Assembly: GCA_020054495.1 (NCBI GenBank)
Contig: JAHWGK010000011.1
Location: 1 to 56,084 of the forward strand
From: Thermoplasmata archaeon
Lineage (GTDB): Archaea; Thermoplasmatota; E2; DHVEG-1
Direction: 5' to 3'
Length of the DNA stretch: 56,084 nucleotides
Below, piece after piece: positions 26,162 to 36,049 of this stretch (its first letter is position 1; the number at the start of each line of letters is the position of its first letter). The position numbers and the translations under genes were made by a program. The notes beneath the pieces are model-generated. The model had not been told where the DNA came from. It saw nothing but the letters and a program-made list of their open reading frames with translations, and made no database searches.

Positions 26162-26749
26162 ATGAAAATTAAGAGAAAAGCAGCAATATTGGCAATGCTT
26201 CTTGTAGTAATGTTTATCGTTTCTGCAGGCTTAGCATATGCCGCAGAAGAAGAAATAACACCAGCTGAAAATAGACAAAATAAAACTATGGTAATTGTTG
26301 GCTGTGCACTAGCTATAGGCCTTGCAGGAATAGCATCTGCAATTGGTCTTGCACTTGCAGGATCATCTGCAATAGCTGTTACCGCAGAAAAGCCTAATTT
26401 ATTTGGAAAGTGTCTTGTGCTTCAGGTATTACCTATGACTCAGTCAGTATACGGTCTACTTACGGCTATATTATTGATGATGGGTGCAGGTCTGCTTGGA
26501 GGCGGTGGAGAATCAACACAGGTAAACTCTCTAATGGGAATGGGAGCAGTTTTTATTGGTCTAGCAGTTGGTTTAACCGGTATATCTGCTATAAACCAAG
26601 GTATGGTTGCATCATCTTCAATAAGTGCAGTAGGTAGAAATCCTGATGTTGCAGCAAGAGGTATAATATTTACTGTTATGCCAGAAACAATTGCTATCTT
26701 TGGACTGCTTGTAGGCATACTTTTGATGACTGGCTTAGGGTTACTATAA
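26162..26749 (+). CDS. ahaK: A-type ATP synthase rotor-ring subunit K, duplicated hairpin with Na+-type ligands
   Basis: A 195-residue proteolipid: a cleavable-looking leader (residues 1-28, ending AYAA), then four membrane helices made of two fused hairpins. The second hairpin carries the ion carboxylate (MPETIAIFGLL, Glu175), while the first has Gln94 (LPMTQSVYGLL), as in V-type rings. Leu90, Thr93, Gln94, Gln146 and Glu175 line up with Leu61, Thr64, Gln65, Gln110 and Glu139 that bind Na+ in Enterococcus hirae NtpK. One carboxylate per four helices lowers the ion-to-ATP ratio. AAAGGAGG precedes the ATG. Confidence 0.96.
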   Translation: MKIKRKAAILAMLLVVMFIVSAGLAYAAEEEITPAENRQNKTMVIVGCALAIGLAGIASAIGLALAGSSAIAVTAEKPNLFGKCLVLQVLPMTQSVYGLLTAILLMMGAGLLGGGGESTQVNSLMGMGAVFIGLAVGLTGISAINQGMVASSSISAVGRNPDVAARGIIFTVMPETIAIFGLLVGILLMTGLGLL

Positions 26750-26760
26750 CGGAATGGAAC

Positions 26761-27321
26761 ATGTCAGCAGAAAAAATTATTGAGCAAATAAAAAAAGATT
26801 CAGAGACAGAAATAAAGCAGATACAAAATGGTGCTGAAAGTCAAGCTAAAGGAATTTTAGAAACAACAAAAAAGGAAGCTGAAAAAGAAGCTGAGAAAAT
26901 ACTAGAAGCTGGCAAGAAGCAAAGTGATAATCTGAAAAAAATCCTTGTTTCTAAGGCAAATCAAGATGCTAAAAGAGACATCATGAATGCAAGGGAAACA
27001 ATCATAGATGAATGTTTCACAAAAGCTCATCATGAACTTTCAATTCTTAAAGGAGAACACTATGAAAAGATAGTAAAAAAACTTATAATCGATGGGCAGA
27101 AAAAACTTGGAGGAAGCTGCATGGTATTAGTCACTAGAGATGCTGATGAAAAAATTGCTAAAGACCTAGGAATACATATCGATGGTACTATTGAATCTGC
27201 TGGGGGCGTAATTCTTAAATCATCTGATGGACGAGTAACACTTGATCATACTTTTGATGGCATACTCAAAAGGGAAAAAGACAAATTAAGAATAAAAGTT
27301 GGAAAACTGCTTTTCTCATAA
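26761..27321 (+). CDS. ahaE: A-type ATP synthase subunit E
   Basis: A 186-residue peripheral-stalk subunit: a long N-terminal charged helix (about residues 1-90, with KKEAEKEAEKILEAGKKQS) for pairing with subunit H, then a globular C-terminal domain with ESAGGVILKSSDGRVTLDHT, the family signature that contacts the top of subunit B. It begins 11 bp after ahaK. Confidence 0.95.
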   Translation: MSAEKIIEQIKKDSETEIKQIQNGAESQAKGILETTKKEAEKEAEKILEAGKKQSDNLKKILVSKANQDAKRDIMNARETIIDECFTKAHHELSILKGEHYEKIVKKLIIDGQKKLGGSCMVLVTRDADEKIAKDLGIHIDGTIESAGGVILKSSDGRVTLDHTFDGILKREKDKLRIKVGKLLFS

Positions 27322-27339
27322 CTGACGGAGTAGATAAAA

Positions 27340-28464
27340 TTGTTTGAGGTGATATTTGACCCGTATAATTATCCTTTCTGGATTTTTATAATTTTAGTTA
27401 TAGCTGGGGCAATAGCTGTCATCTCCCGTCCATTTTCCGCCTATGTAAAATTTGTTTATCCCAACGCCAAATTTGAGGCAATAGGAAATCCCTTTATAAC
27501 CGATAGCGAACTTAATCGCATTGTAGAAAATAAAAATTTAGTTGACTTTAAAGACGCGTTAAACGCGTCAAAAGATTACAATCTCTCAGGTGATAATATT
27601 TTTGAACTACAACAATCACTTAATGATAACCTCCTTCAAACAATTGAGATGATGCAAAAAGACAGTTCAAAGAAAATGAAAGAGTTTTATGATATGTATA
27701 TCGAGAAGATAGATGTTTACTTAGTTAAAAACACAATAAAAAATAAGCTAGATGATAGAAAAATCGATGAAAAAATATTTGATCAAGCAATTTTAATAAA
27801 AACAAAAACATTACTTCAAAAGATAATAGATACTGAAAAAGAAAACTTACCCGAGATTCTAAAAACTTATGGCTTTGAAAAAGAAGTTTTTGATGTTTTT
27901 TCTGATGAAAACATTGATTATCTAAAACTTGACACAGCAATTGATAAGCATATTATTAACAAAATCAGACAAGTTAAGGTTCCTTATAAATGTGACAAAG
28001 CAAAAGAACTATTCGTAAACTATATCCTAGATATAATTAATATAAAAAATATCCTTAGAGCTAAACAACTTGGCTATGGTGAAGAATCAATTAAGAAATT
28101 ATTACTGGGGGTCGGACAAGAAATTGCTTCATGGAAATTAAAGGAAATATCTGAAGTTGATTCTGTACCTCAAGCAATTTCACGTTTAGAGGGGACATCA
28201 TATTATAATGCACTTAAAGATGCAATAGAGGAATATAATAAAGCTGGATCTGTACAAATTTTCGAGAATGCTCTTGATGCCCTTCTTTTAAAACTTGTTA
28301 AAAATATTTCAACACAAAACTATGCAAGCATTGGCCCAACAATCAGATTTATTGTATCTAAAGAATTTGAGATTAAGAATTTAAAAATTATTGTCAAAGG
28401 TATTGGTGAAGGTCTCCCGATAGATATTATCAAGCCGTTACTTATTACGGAGGCGAACATATGA
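27340..28464 (+). CDS. ahaC: A-type ATP synthase subunit C
   Basis: A 374-residue helical subunit of the central stalk that couples the A1 motor to the K ring (V-type d-subunit homologue). Features are YPNAKFEAIGNPFITDSEL at the N-terminus, and PYKCDKAKELFVNYILDIIN and AKQLGYGEESIKKLLL further on. The frame opens with TTG at 27340, and a GTG lies three codons later; both are plausible, and I keep the TTG. The unusual N-terminal hydrophobic stretch (PYNYPFWIFIILVIAGAIAV) looks like a membrane helix and is not part of most subunit C proteins. The stop overlaps the ahaF start in ATGA. Confidence 0.92.
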   Translation: MFEVIFDPYNYPFWIFIILVIAGAIAVISRPFSAYVKFVYPNAKFEAIGNPFITDSELNRIVENKNLVDFKDALNASKDYNLSGDNIFELQQSLNDNLLQTIEMMQKDSSKKMKEFYDMYIEKIDVYLVKNTIKNKLDDRKIDEKIFDQAILIKTKTLLQKIIDTEKENLPEILKTYGFEKEVFDVFSDENIDYLKLDTAIDKHIINKIRQVKVPYKCDKAKELFVNYILDIINIKNILRAKQLGYGEESIKKLLLGVGQEIASWKLKEISEVDSVPQAISRLEGTSYYNALKDAIEEYNKAGSVQIFENALDALLLKLVKNISTQNYASIGPTIRFIVSKEFEIKNLKIIVKGIGEGLPIDIIKPLLITEANI

Positions 28465-28772
28465 AGCTTGCGGCTCTTTGCGATAATGATACAGCTGTTG
28501 GAATGCGGCTTGCCGGTGTTAGTGAATTATTCATTCCAAATGGCGATACGATAGATATTTGGAATCAGATCACTGAAAAAGAGGATATTGGAATATTATT
28601 TGTAACAGAAAAAATAGCAGAAGACCTTGGAAAATATTTGAAGGAATTTAGAATTAGAAATAATATTCCTATTATTGTAGAAATACCTAATAAAAAAGGA
28701 AGAATAAAGGACCATGTGGACTTTGTTTCACATTTGATAAAAAAAGCAGTTGGAATTGAGGTTAAAAAATAA
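28461..28772 (+). CDS. ahaF: A-type ATP synthase subunit F
   Basis: A 103-residue central-stalk regulatory subunit of usual length, with the strand-loop pattern [20 protein letters not shown] and the [15 protein letters not shown] segment characteristic of V/A-type subunit F. It overlaps ahaC by 4 bp (translational coupling) and ends 25 bp before ahaA. Confidence 0.95.
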   Translation: MKLAALCDNDTAVGMRLAGVSELFIPNGDTIDIWNQITEKEDIGILFVTEKIAEDLGKYLKEFRIRNNIPIIVEIPNKKGRIKDHVDFVSHLIKKAVGIEVKK

Positions 28773-28797
28773 AGATAGAATTTGGAGGCGAAATCAT

Positions 28798-30576
28798 ATG
28801 TCTAATAAACAACAAGAAGGAAAAATAATTAGAATCTCTGGACCAGTTATAGAAGCAGATGGAATGCGCGGAGCAAAAATGTATGATGTTGTAAGGGTCG
28901 GAGGAGAAAATCTAATCGGTGAAATCATTCGTTTGAATGAGGATAACGCTATTATCCAGGTTTATGAAGATACAAATGGACTTAGGCCAGGTGAAATGGT
29001 TATTTCTACAGGCATGCCTCTGTCTGTTGAACTAGGACCTGGGCTTTTAGCTAACATATATGATGGTATACAAAGACCACTCCCTGCCATCCAAGAAAAA
29101 ACAGGAGAGTTTATAGCTCGTGGAGTTGAAGCCCCGGCCATTGATAGAAAAAAGAAATGGTATTTTAAACCAACTGTTAAAGCAGGTGAAAAAGTCAATG
29201 GTTGTGATGTAATAGGAGAAGTTCAGGAAACCTCAATTATTACACATAGAATCATTGTTCCACCGGAACTGTCTGGTAAAATTTTAACCATTGAAAAAGA
29301 AGGCGACTATACAGTTGAAGAAGACATTGCAGTAGTATCAAATGGCGGCGGTGATGTAAAATTACAGATGATGCAACGGTGGCCTGTTAGAAAACCAAGA
29401 CCTGTTGCAAAAAAATACGATCCAACTCTACCTCTAATAACTGGTCAACGTATAATTGATACATTTTTCCCAGTTGCCAAAGGCGGTACCGCTGCAATTC
29501 CTGGTGGCTTTGGGACCGGTAAAACAGTCATGCTTCACCAACTTGCAAAGTGGAGTGATGCTCAAGTTGTTATATACGTTGGATGTGGTGAGCGTGGAAA
29601 TGAAATGACTGATGTACTACGTGAGTTTCCAAAGCTTGAAGACCCAAAATCAGGTGAGCCACTCATGAATCGTACAGTGTTAATTGCAAATACTTCTAAT
29701 ATGCCAGTTGCTGCTCGAGATGCTAGTGTCTACACAGGTATAACAATTGCAGAGTATTATCGTGATATGGGTTACGATGTTGCTCTTATGGCTGATAGTA
29801 CTTCTCGTCTTGCAGAAGCTATGAGAGAAATATCTGGTCGACTTGAAGAAATGCCTGGTGAGGAAGGGTATCCAGCATATCTTGCATCTCGTCTTGCTGA
29901 GTTTTATGAACGAGCAGGTAGAGTAAAACTCATATGTTCTAAGGATAAAGAAGGATCTATATCTGTAATAGGTGCAGTATCACCACCTGGCGGTGATTTC
30001 TCAGAGCCAGTTGCTCAAAACACTCTTCGAATTGTGAAAGTTTTTTGGGCTCTTGATGCAGACCTTGCTGATAGAAGACATTTTCCATCTATCAACTGGT
30101 TGAAATCTTATTCTCTTTATCTTAACGAAATACAAAGCTGGTGGAAAAAAGAAATTGGTGAGGGATGGCTTAAATTACGAAATAAAGCAATGGCATTACT
30201 ACAAAAAGAATCAGAACTTCAGGAGATTGTAAAACTTGTTGGACCCGATGCTCTCCCACCCAAAGAAAGAGGACTTTTAGAAGGTGCAAGAATGATTAGA
30301 GAAGATTTTCTTCAACAAAGTGCATTTCATGAAGTTGATACATTTTGTCCGGGTAAGAAACAGTATGAAATGCTTAGACTTATTCTGAAATATTTTGATA
30401 AAACACAAGAGGCTGCTAACAAAAATATTCATATTGATGATGTAATTAATATGAACTCTCGTGAGAATCTGGCTAGGATGAAAAATGTTTCAAATAAGCT
30501 ATTTGATAAGAAATTTCAGGAAACAGAAAAAGATCTTGATAAAGAATTCAGTTTGCTTGAAAAGGGAGGCAGTTAA
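28798..30576 (+). CDS. ahaA: A-type ATP synthase catalytic subunit A
   Basis: A 592-residue catalytic subunit. The P-loop [17 protein letters not shown], the catalytic-Glu segment [20 protein letters not shown] and the adenine-site region [20 protein letters not shown] are intact, as is the long non-homologous region that marks A-subunits. I start at ATG 28798, preceded by GGAGGCG, where the beta-barrel begins; the frame is open further upstream only because it overlaps ahaF. No intein interrupts the P-loop, a common insertion site in archaeal homologues. Confidence 0.97.
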   Translation: MSNKQQEGKIIRISGPVIEADGMRGAKMYDVVRVGGENLIGEIIRLNEDNAIIQVYEDTNGLRPGEMVISTGMPLSVELGPGLLANIYDGIQRPLPAIQEKTGEFIARGVEAPAIDRKKKWYFKPTVKAGEKVNGCDVIGEVQETSIITHRIIVPPELSGKILTIEKEGDYTVEEDIAVVSNGGGDVKLQMMQRWPVRKPRPVAKKYDPTLPLITGQRIIDTFFPVAKGGTAAIPGGFGTGKTVMLHQLAKWSDAQVVIYVGCGERGNEMTDVLREFPKLEDPKSGEPLMNRTVLIANTSNMPVAARDASVYTGITIAEYYRDMGYDVALMADSTSRLAEAMREISGRLEEMPGEEGYPAYLASRLAEFYERAGRVKLICSKDKEGSISVIGAVSPPGGDFSEPVAQNTLRIVKVFWALDADLADRRHFPSINWLKSYSLYLNEIQSWWKKEIGEGWLKLRNKAMALLQKESELQEIVKLVGPDALPPKERGLLEGARMIREDFLQQSAFHEVDTFCPGKKQYEMLRLILKYFDKTQEAANKNIHIDDVINMNSRENLARMKNVSNKLFDKKFQETEKDLDKEFSLLEKGGS

Positions 30577-30577
30577 A

Positions 30578-31975
30578 ATGAGTCACAAGGACATTGAGTA
30601 TACAACAGTTACAGAAGTTGCAGGTCCTTTGATAATTGTTGATGGTGTAAAGGATGTTGCTTATAACGAAGTGGTTAAAATTAAGACGTCTACTGGGGAA
30701 GAACGTACTGGTCAAGTACTTGAAGCTTTTACTGATAAGGCAATTATTCAGGTTTTTGAAGGTACCAAAGGTCTTGACACAGATAAAACTTCAGTACGTT
30801 TTATTGGAGAAACGATGAAACTTGGTGTTTCAAAAGATATTCTTGGTAGAGTTTTTGATGGAACTGGGAACCCTATTGATAATGCTCCACCAATTATACC
30901 TGAGGAAAGAAGAGAGATCAATGGTAATCCAATCAATCCATATGCAAGAGAATACCCTAGCGAATTCATCCAAACAGGTATTTCTACAATTGATGGCCTT
31001 AATACACTAGTTCGTGGTCAAAAACTTCCAATTTTTTCTGGTGCTGGGCTTCCTCATAATGAGATGGCCGCTCAAATTGCTAGACAAGCAAAAGTTTTAG
31101 GTAAAGAAGAAAAATTTGCTGTTGTTTTTTGTGCCATGGGTATTACTTCAGAGGAGGCAAACCTTTTCATTAGAGATTTCGAAAACACTGGTGCACTTGA
31201 GAGAACTGTTATGTTTTTGAATCTTGCAGATGATCCAACAATAGAGCGGATTATCTTACCGCGTATGGCACTAACGTGTGCTGAGTATCTTGCTTTTGAT
31301 CTTAACATGCATGTTCTCGTAATTTTAACTGATCTTACTAATTACGCAGAGGCTCTTCGTGAAATTGCTGCTGCAAGAGAAGAAGTTCCAGGCAGAAGAG
31401 GATACCCGGGTTATATGTATACTGATCTGGCAATGCTCTATGAACGAGCAGGCAGAATCAAAGGTAAAAAAGGATCTATCACTCAGATTCCTATGCTTAC
31501 AATGCCTGATGATGATATCACTCATCCAATACCTGATTTAACAGGTTATATCACAGAGGGGCAAATTGTTCTTGATCGAGGTTTACACAAAAAAGACATT
31601 TATCCACCTGTAGCAGTTCTACCCTGTCTGTCTCGTCTAATGGATAGAGGTATTGGTGAAGATAGAACTCGTGAGGATCATGCAGATGTTTCCAACCAGC
31701 TTTATGCAGCATATGCAGAAGGTTGTGACTTACGTGATTTAGTTGCAATTGTGGGAGAAGATGCCTTATCTGAAAGAGACAGAAAATTCTTAAAATTTGC
31801 CGATGAATTTGAACAAAAATTTGTAAAACAAGAATCTCATGAGAATCGAAGCATCGTGCAAACTCTTACAATTGGATGGGAACTACTTTCCGATTTGCCT
31901 ACTGCTGAGCTCAAGAAAATAGATGAAAAATACATTAAGAAATATCTTCCAAAAACAAAAGAAGAAAAAGAGTAA
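30578..31975 (+). CDS. ahaB: A-type ATP synthase regulatory subunit B
   Basis: A 465-residue non-catalytic nucleotide-binding subunit. The P-loop is replaced by [18 protein letters not shown], the normal state for subunit B. Other marks are [18 protein letters not shown] and [21 protein letters not shown] choose ATG 30578, one base after the ahaA stop, with GGGAGG upstream. Confidence 0.97.
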   Translation: MSHKDIEYTTVTEVAGPLIIVDGVKDVAYNEVVKIKTSTGEERTGQVLEAFTDKAIIQVFEGTKGLDTDKTSVRFIGETMKLGVSKDILGRVFDGTGNPIDNAPPIIPEERREINGNPINPYAREYPSEFIQTGISTIDGLNTLVRGQKLPIFSGAGLPHNEMAAQIARQAKVLGKEEKFAVVFCAMGITSEEANLFIRDFENTGALERTVMFLNLADDPTIERIILPRMALTCAEYLAFDLNMHVLVILTDLTNYAEALREIAAAREEVPGRRGYPGYMYTDLAMLYERAGRIKGKKGSITQIPMLTMPDDDITHPIPDLTGYITEGQIVLDRGLHKKDIYPPVAVLPCLSRLMDRGIGEDRTREDHADVSNQLYAAYAEGCDLRDLVAIVGEDALSERDRKFLKFADEFEQKFVKQESHENRSIVQTLTIGWELLSDLPTAELKKIDEKYIKKYLPKTKEEKE

Positions 31976-31978
31976 AAC

Positions 31979-32623
31979 ATGGCCAAACAGATACTAGAGG
32001 GCGTTAGCCCTACCAGAATGGATTTGCTTGAAACTCGAAAAAAACTTATACTAGCTGAAAAAGGGCACAAACTCTTGGAAGAAAAACGAGATGCTCTAGT
32101 TGAAAAATTCTTTGATATAATTGAAAAAAGAAATCAAATATCGAAAGAGTTAGATGAAGATTTCAAAGAAGGATTTATGTCACTAATTCAGGCCCAGATG
32201 ATTTTAGGTGAAAAAAAAGTTGAAGACGCATCTTTTTTAACTAAGGATATTGGTGAAATATCTTTTGAAACCGACAATATCATGGGTGTAAAAATTCCAA
32301 AGATGAATACAGATAAAATAGAAACTGATTTGAAACCGGCATATAGTTTTTTTGAAACATGTTCAAAACTTGATGATGCTAAAAAAGCATTCAGTGGACT
32401 TTTATCAAAATTGATTCAATTAGCTGATTTTGAAGCAGGAATTAAGTCCCTAACTGTTGAGATTGAAAAAACCAAAAGGCGAGTAAATGTTCTTGAAAAC
32501 AATTTAATTCCTAAATTACATGCAACTCGAAAATATATCGAAATGCAACTTGAAGAAAGAGAAAGAGAAGATTTCTTTAGAAGAAAAAGAATAAAAGCCA
32601 TATTGGAATCAAAAAAGGTATAA
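31979..32623 (+). CDS. ahaD: A-type ATP synthase subunit D
   Basis: A 214-residue central-stalk subunit. The two long helices that form the antiparallel coiled coil are visible, with the conserved start SPTRMDLLETRKKLILAEKG and the end VNVLENNLIPKLHATRKYI. It rotates inside the A3B3 head. It begins 3 bp after ahaB, and the next small gene starts directly after its stop codon. Confidence 0.96.
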   Translation: MAKQILEGVSPTRMDLLETRKKLILAEKGHKLLEEKRDALVEKFFDIIEKRNQISKELDEDFKEGFMSLIQAQMILGEKKVEDASFLTKDIGEISFETDNIMGVKIPKMNTDKIETDLKPAYSFFETCSKLDDAKKAFSGLLSKLIQLADFEAGIKSLTVEIEKTKRRVNVLENNLIPKLHATRKYIEMQLEEREREDFFRRKRIKAILESKKV

Positions 32624-32782
32624 ATGAACAAGTTGGAAGAAGATCCAATTATCGGAAGATTTTTTGATACCCCTGAAAAAAAAGCAAAATGGTTAGTACG
32701 TGTCAAAATAGCCTATATTCTTTGGATAATTTTTGTTATAATAGGAATCTTGTCACTTTTTATATGGTATTTGTTAAAATAA
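32624..32782 (+). CDS. 52-aa membrane protein ending the ATP synthase operon (AhaG-like position)
   Basis: The ATG directly follows the ahaD stop codon without a spacer. The protein has a charged N-terminus (MNKLEEDPIIGRFFDTPEKK) and one membrane helix (ILWIIFVIIGILSLFIWYLL). The aha operon of Methanosarcina ends in a small hydrophobic gene, ahaG, at exactly this point, so I suggest a positional counterpart; its function is not known there either. The stop codon is followed by a 19-bp gap to a convergent gene. The zero-gap coupling and good topology make the gene credible. Confidence 0.65.
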   Translation: MNKLEEDPIIGRFFDTPEKKAKWLVRVKIAYILWIIFVIIGILSLFIWYLLK

Positions 32783-32801
32783 AAAAAAGATGGAAAAAGG
32801 T

Positions 32802-33218
32802 TTAGACGTCTTTTCCTATTTCCCATATAGCTTTTATAGACAATAGTCCAACTGCAGGAGCAACAAATATTGCAAGGGACATTGAAATACCGGCTAACAA
32901 ACCACCAATCCATGGGCCAGTAATCCATGTGGACATTCCCCAAAATGCTGGGGCCATTACCAAAAGTGCTATTCCTGCAATTAAAAAGCCTGGTCCTTCT
33001 TTTGCAGTGATTGTTCCCTTTCCAAGGACCGAAATAATACCTACTATTCCACCTAGAGCTGCTAGTAGCCATACAACCCAACCACCAGTATCAGTTCCAA
33101 GAAACATTGCCTCGCCTGATTCTATTGTATATGCTGTATAGAATCCTACTAACAAAGCAATGAGTATACCGATCAAAAAAGACCAGCTTCCTATCTTAGT
33201 ATACATATCTTTTACCAT
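32802..33218 (-). CDS. Four-helix membrane protein, 138 aa
   Basis: A small polytopic membrane protein with four hydrophobic helices and Gly/Ala-rich packing (WLLAALGGIVGIISVLGKGT, LIAGIALLVMAPAFWGMSTW). I do not recognise a characterised family; similar small four-helix proteins of unknown function occur in other archaea. GAGGAG precedes the ATG. It converges on the ATP synthase operon and is divergent from lonB, so it is transcribed alone. Confidence 0.7.
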   Translation of the reverse strand: MVKDMYTKIGSWSFLIGILIALLVGFYTAYTIESGEAMFLGTDTGGWVVWLLAALGGIVGIISVLGKGTITAKEGPGFLIAGIALLVMAPAFWGMSTWITGPWIGGLLAGISMSLAIFVAPAVGLLSIKAIWEIGKDV

Positions 33219-33358
33219 TCAATTTTCTCCTCCTCACCTTTATTAAGGTTGTCCTTTTGAAATAAATGAAAGTTTATAAATGTTTCTAGATGTTAGAAGT
33301 TAAAAGAAAGATTGATATATTATTCTGTTATTCAACAGTCTAAAAAATTCAAAAAATA

Positions 33359-35461
33359 ATGCTTATTGGGTATGATAAAAATTTTATAGATATGGTGAAT
33401 AAGTTGATGGACGAACAAAATAAAGAGGAATTGCCTCCTAAAAAACAAAAGAAAAAAGAGATGGAACCTATAGATGAATGGATTAAATCTCAGAATTTCA
33501 AGACTACAGAAGATATTGAAGTTCCTGAGCTTTTATTAGAACAAGTTATCGGCCAAGATAAATCAGTTGGAATTGTTAGAAAATCTGCAGAACAAAAACG
33601 TCATGTTATGCTTATTGGTGATCCGGGAACTGGTAAGTCTATGGTTGCTAGAGCAATGACGGCATTCTTATCTAAAGAAGAACTTGAGGACATTATTGCT
33701 TATCCGAATCATGATGATTCAAATATGCCACATATTAGAATTGTTCCTGGTGGAAAAGCAAATGAAATCGTTAAAGCTCAGAGAACTGAAGCAAAGAAAA
33801 GAAAGGAACAGCAAAGCAGTATGATAATAACCATAGTTTTTATGATTGTAGCTCTTTCAATTTTTGCAGCTATTGTACCTGCTATGACTGAAAGTGGTTT
33901 TGATTCTAGTAAAGTACAAATTACTTGGCTTTTTCTTGGAATTATAGCTGCATTTATGATATTTCTAATTTTTTCAAGGGGCGCATTAACACAACGTAAG
34001 GAATTGCAACATGTACCTAAGATTCTAGTCAGTCATGAGAAAAAAGATTTACCTCCATTTATTGACGCGACAGCTGCGCATTCTGGTGCTTTACTTGGAG
34101 ATGTTCGCCATGATCCTTTCCAATCTGCTGGGCTTGAGACTCCACCACATCAATTAGTAGAAGCAGGAGCTATACATAGAGCACACAAGGGCGTTTTGTA
34201 CATTGATGAAATTAATACACTAAGTTTGCCATCTCAGCAGCATCTTCTTACTGCTATTCAGGAGAAAAAATTTCAGATAACTGGCCAGTCTGAACGTAGT
34301 TTTGGTGCAATGGTTAAAACAGAGCCGGTACCATGTAATTTTATTTTAGTATCAGCTGGAAACTTGGATGCTCTTAAGGGGATGCACCCTGCCCTTCGTT
34401 CTAGAATCAGAGGATATGGTTATGAGATTTATTTAAACAGCAACATGGATGATAATAACGAAAATAGAGAGAAACTTATTCGTTTCGTTGCTCAGGAAGT
34501 TAAAAAGGATGAAAGAATTCCTCATTTTGATAAGAATGCTGTTTCTGAAGTCATTCATGAGGCGCAGAGACGCGCTGGTAGAAAGGGTAAACTTTCGCTA
34601 CGTCTGAGAGAACTTGGTGGACTAATACGAGCTGCTGGAGATGTTGCATTTGAGAAAGGCGATAAAATCGTAACACAGGCTCATGTGTTGCAAGCAAAAA
34701 TAATTGCTAAATCCCTTGAACAACAAGTGGTTGATAGGGCAATTGAACAACACCAGGATTATCGTTCCTTTAAAACACAGGGGGCAGAGGTAGGTGTCGT
34801 TAATGGTCTTGCGGTCCATTCGGCTGATCCATCAATGAGTGAATTTTCTGGACTAGTTTTACCAATTGTTGCAGAGGTTACCCCTGCTGGCTCTGAATCT
34901 GAAGGAAAGGTTATAGCTACAGGAAAACTTGGAGAAATAGCTAAAGAATCAGTTTTAAATATTTCTGCGATAATCAAGAAATATATGGGAAAAGATATTA
35001 CCGCCCATGACATTCATATTCAATTTATTGGAACCTATGAAGGACTTGAGGGAGATTCAGCTAGTATTTCTGTTATAACCGCGGTCATATCCGCAATGGA
35101 GGGTGTTCCTGCTAGGCAGGATACTGCAATGACTGGTTCTCTTAGCATCAGAGGAACGGTTCTACCAATTGGTGGTGCAACAGCCAAGATTGAAGCTGCT
35201 GCAAAAGCAGGTATTAAAAGAGTAATTGTCCCAAAATCTAATTTAAGGGATGTTTTAATCGAAGATAAATACAAAAGAAATATTGAAGTAATACCTGTTG
35301 AGACATTAACTGAAGTCATAGATAACACCTTGGTTGGTGAGGGTAAAGCTAAACTTCTTAGAAAGCTCAGAAATATGAAACCTTTAAAAATAACAGGAAA
35401 AGTAGAACTTGAATCAGAGAAAAAAATGATGGCATCACGTACTCAAACAAAACAAAAATAG
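33359..35461 (+). CDS. lonB: Archaeal Lon protease (LonB), membrane-anchored
   Basis: A 700-residue ATP-dependent protease. The AAA+ module has Walker A GDPGTGKS (residues 87-94) and Walker [11 protein letters not shown]. Between them sit two membrane helices (about residues 153-173 and 186-205), the insertion that anchors LonB to the membrane. The C-terminal protease domain has the catalytic Ser in [11 protein letters not shown] and the Lys in [14 protein letters not shown]. There is no N-terminal Lon substrate domain, as expected. It removes misfolded and regulatory proteins at the membrane. No Shine-Dalgarno is seen; a TATA-like GATATATTATT lies about 45 bp upstream. Confidence 0.97.
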   Translation: MLIGYDKNFIDMVNKLMDEQNKEELPPKKQKKKEMEPIDEWIKSQNFKTTEDIEVPELLLEQVIGQDKSVGIVRKSAEQKRHVMLIGDPGTGKSMVARAMTAFLSKEELEDIIAYPNHDDSNMPHIRIVPGGKANEIVKAQRTEAKKRKEQQSSMIITIVFMIVALSIFAAIVPAMTESGFDSSKVQITWLFLGIIAAFMIFLIFSRGALTQRKELQHVPKILVSHEKKDLPPFIDATAAHSGALLGDVRHDPFQSAGLETPPHQLVEAGAIHRAHKGVLYIDEINTLSLPSQQHLLTAIQEKKFQITGQSERSFGAMVKTEPVPCNFILVSAGNLDALKGMHPALRSRIRGYGYEIYLNSNMDDNNENREKLIRFVAQEVKKDERIPHFDKNAVSEVIHEAQRRAGRKGKLSLRLRELGGLIRAAGDVAFEKGDKIVTQAHVLQAKIIAKSLEQQVVDRAIEQHQDYRSFKTQGAEVGVVNGLAVHSADPSMSEFSGLVLPIVAEVTPAGSESEGKVIATGKLGEIAKESVLNISAIIKKYMGKDITAHDIHIQFIGTYEGLEGDSASISVITAVISAMEGVPARQDTAMTGSLSIRGTVLPIGGATAKIEAAAKAGIKRVIVPKSNLRDVLIEDKYKRNIEVIPVETLTEVIDNTLVGEGKAKLLRKLRNMKPLKITGKVELESEKKMMASRTQTKQK

Positions 35462-35528
35462 ACATAGTTTATTATTTCTAATAATTGGAGATTAATTAAT
35501 ATTTTATATTTAGCAATGTATTCATTTT

Positions 35529-36041
35529 ATGAATATTATGAAAACTTTATTTATAGGGCGTTTCCAGCCATTTCATAAAGGACATCTAAAAGTAATTCAA
35601 AACGTTTCTAAGGAATACGATGAGGTTATCATTGGAATTGGGTCATCCCAGTACAGCTATACCATTGATAATCCTTTTACTGCTGGTGAACGCAAACTTA
35701 TGATAAAGAAATCCCTTGAAAAAATAGGTGTAAAAAACTATAGAACTATTTTAATTCCTGATATCCACAATCCACCAAAGTGGGTGGATCATATTGTATC
35801 GATTATTTCAGATTTTGACACTTTAATATCCAATAATTCTCTTACTAAACGATTGTTTAGTGAAAAAGGATATGACGTTAAAGAAACACTTTTGTATAAC
35901 AAAGACAAATATTCTGGGAAAGAAATTCGAAAAAGAATTAGAAACGATGAACCGTGGAATAATCTAGTTCCTCCAGAAGTAGTCAATATAATAAAAGAAA
36001 TAGATGGAATAAAAAGAATAAAAGATTTATCAAAAAAATAA
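35529..36041 (+). CDS. nadM: Nicotinamide-nucleotide adenylyltransferase
   Basis: A 170-residue NadM. The nucleotidyltransferase motif is FIGRFQPFHKGH near the N-terminus and the ISGKE-like motif is YSGKEIRKRI near the C-terminus. It joins NMN and ATP to give NAD+. Starts at 35529 or 35538 are both possible because no Shine-Dalgarno separates them. It is convergent with a large membrane protein gene 8 bp away. Confidence 0.95.
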   Translation: MNIMKTLFIGRFQPFHKGHLKVIQNVSKEYDEVIIGIGSSQYSYTIDNPFTAGERKLMIKKSLEKIGVKNYRTILIPDIHNPPKWVDHIVSIISDFDTLISNNSLTKRLFSEKGYDVKETLLYNKDKYSGKEIRKRIRNDEPWNNLVPPEVVNIIKEIDGIKRIKDLSKK

Positions 36042-36049
36042 ATGATTCA

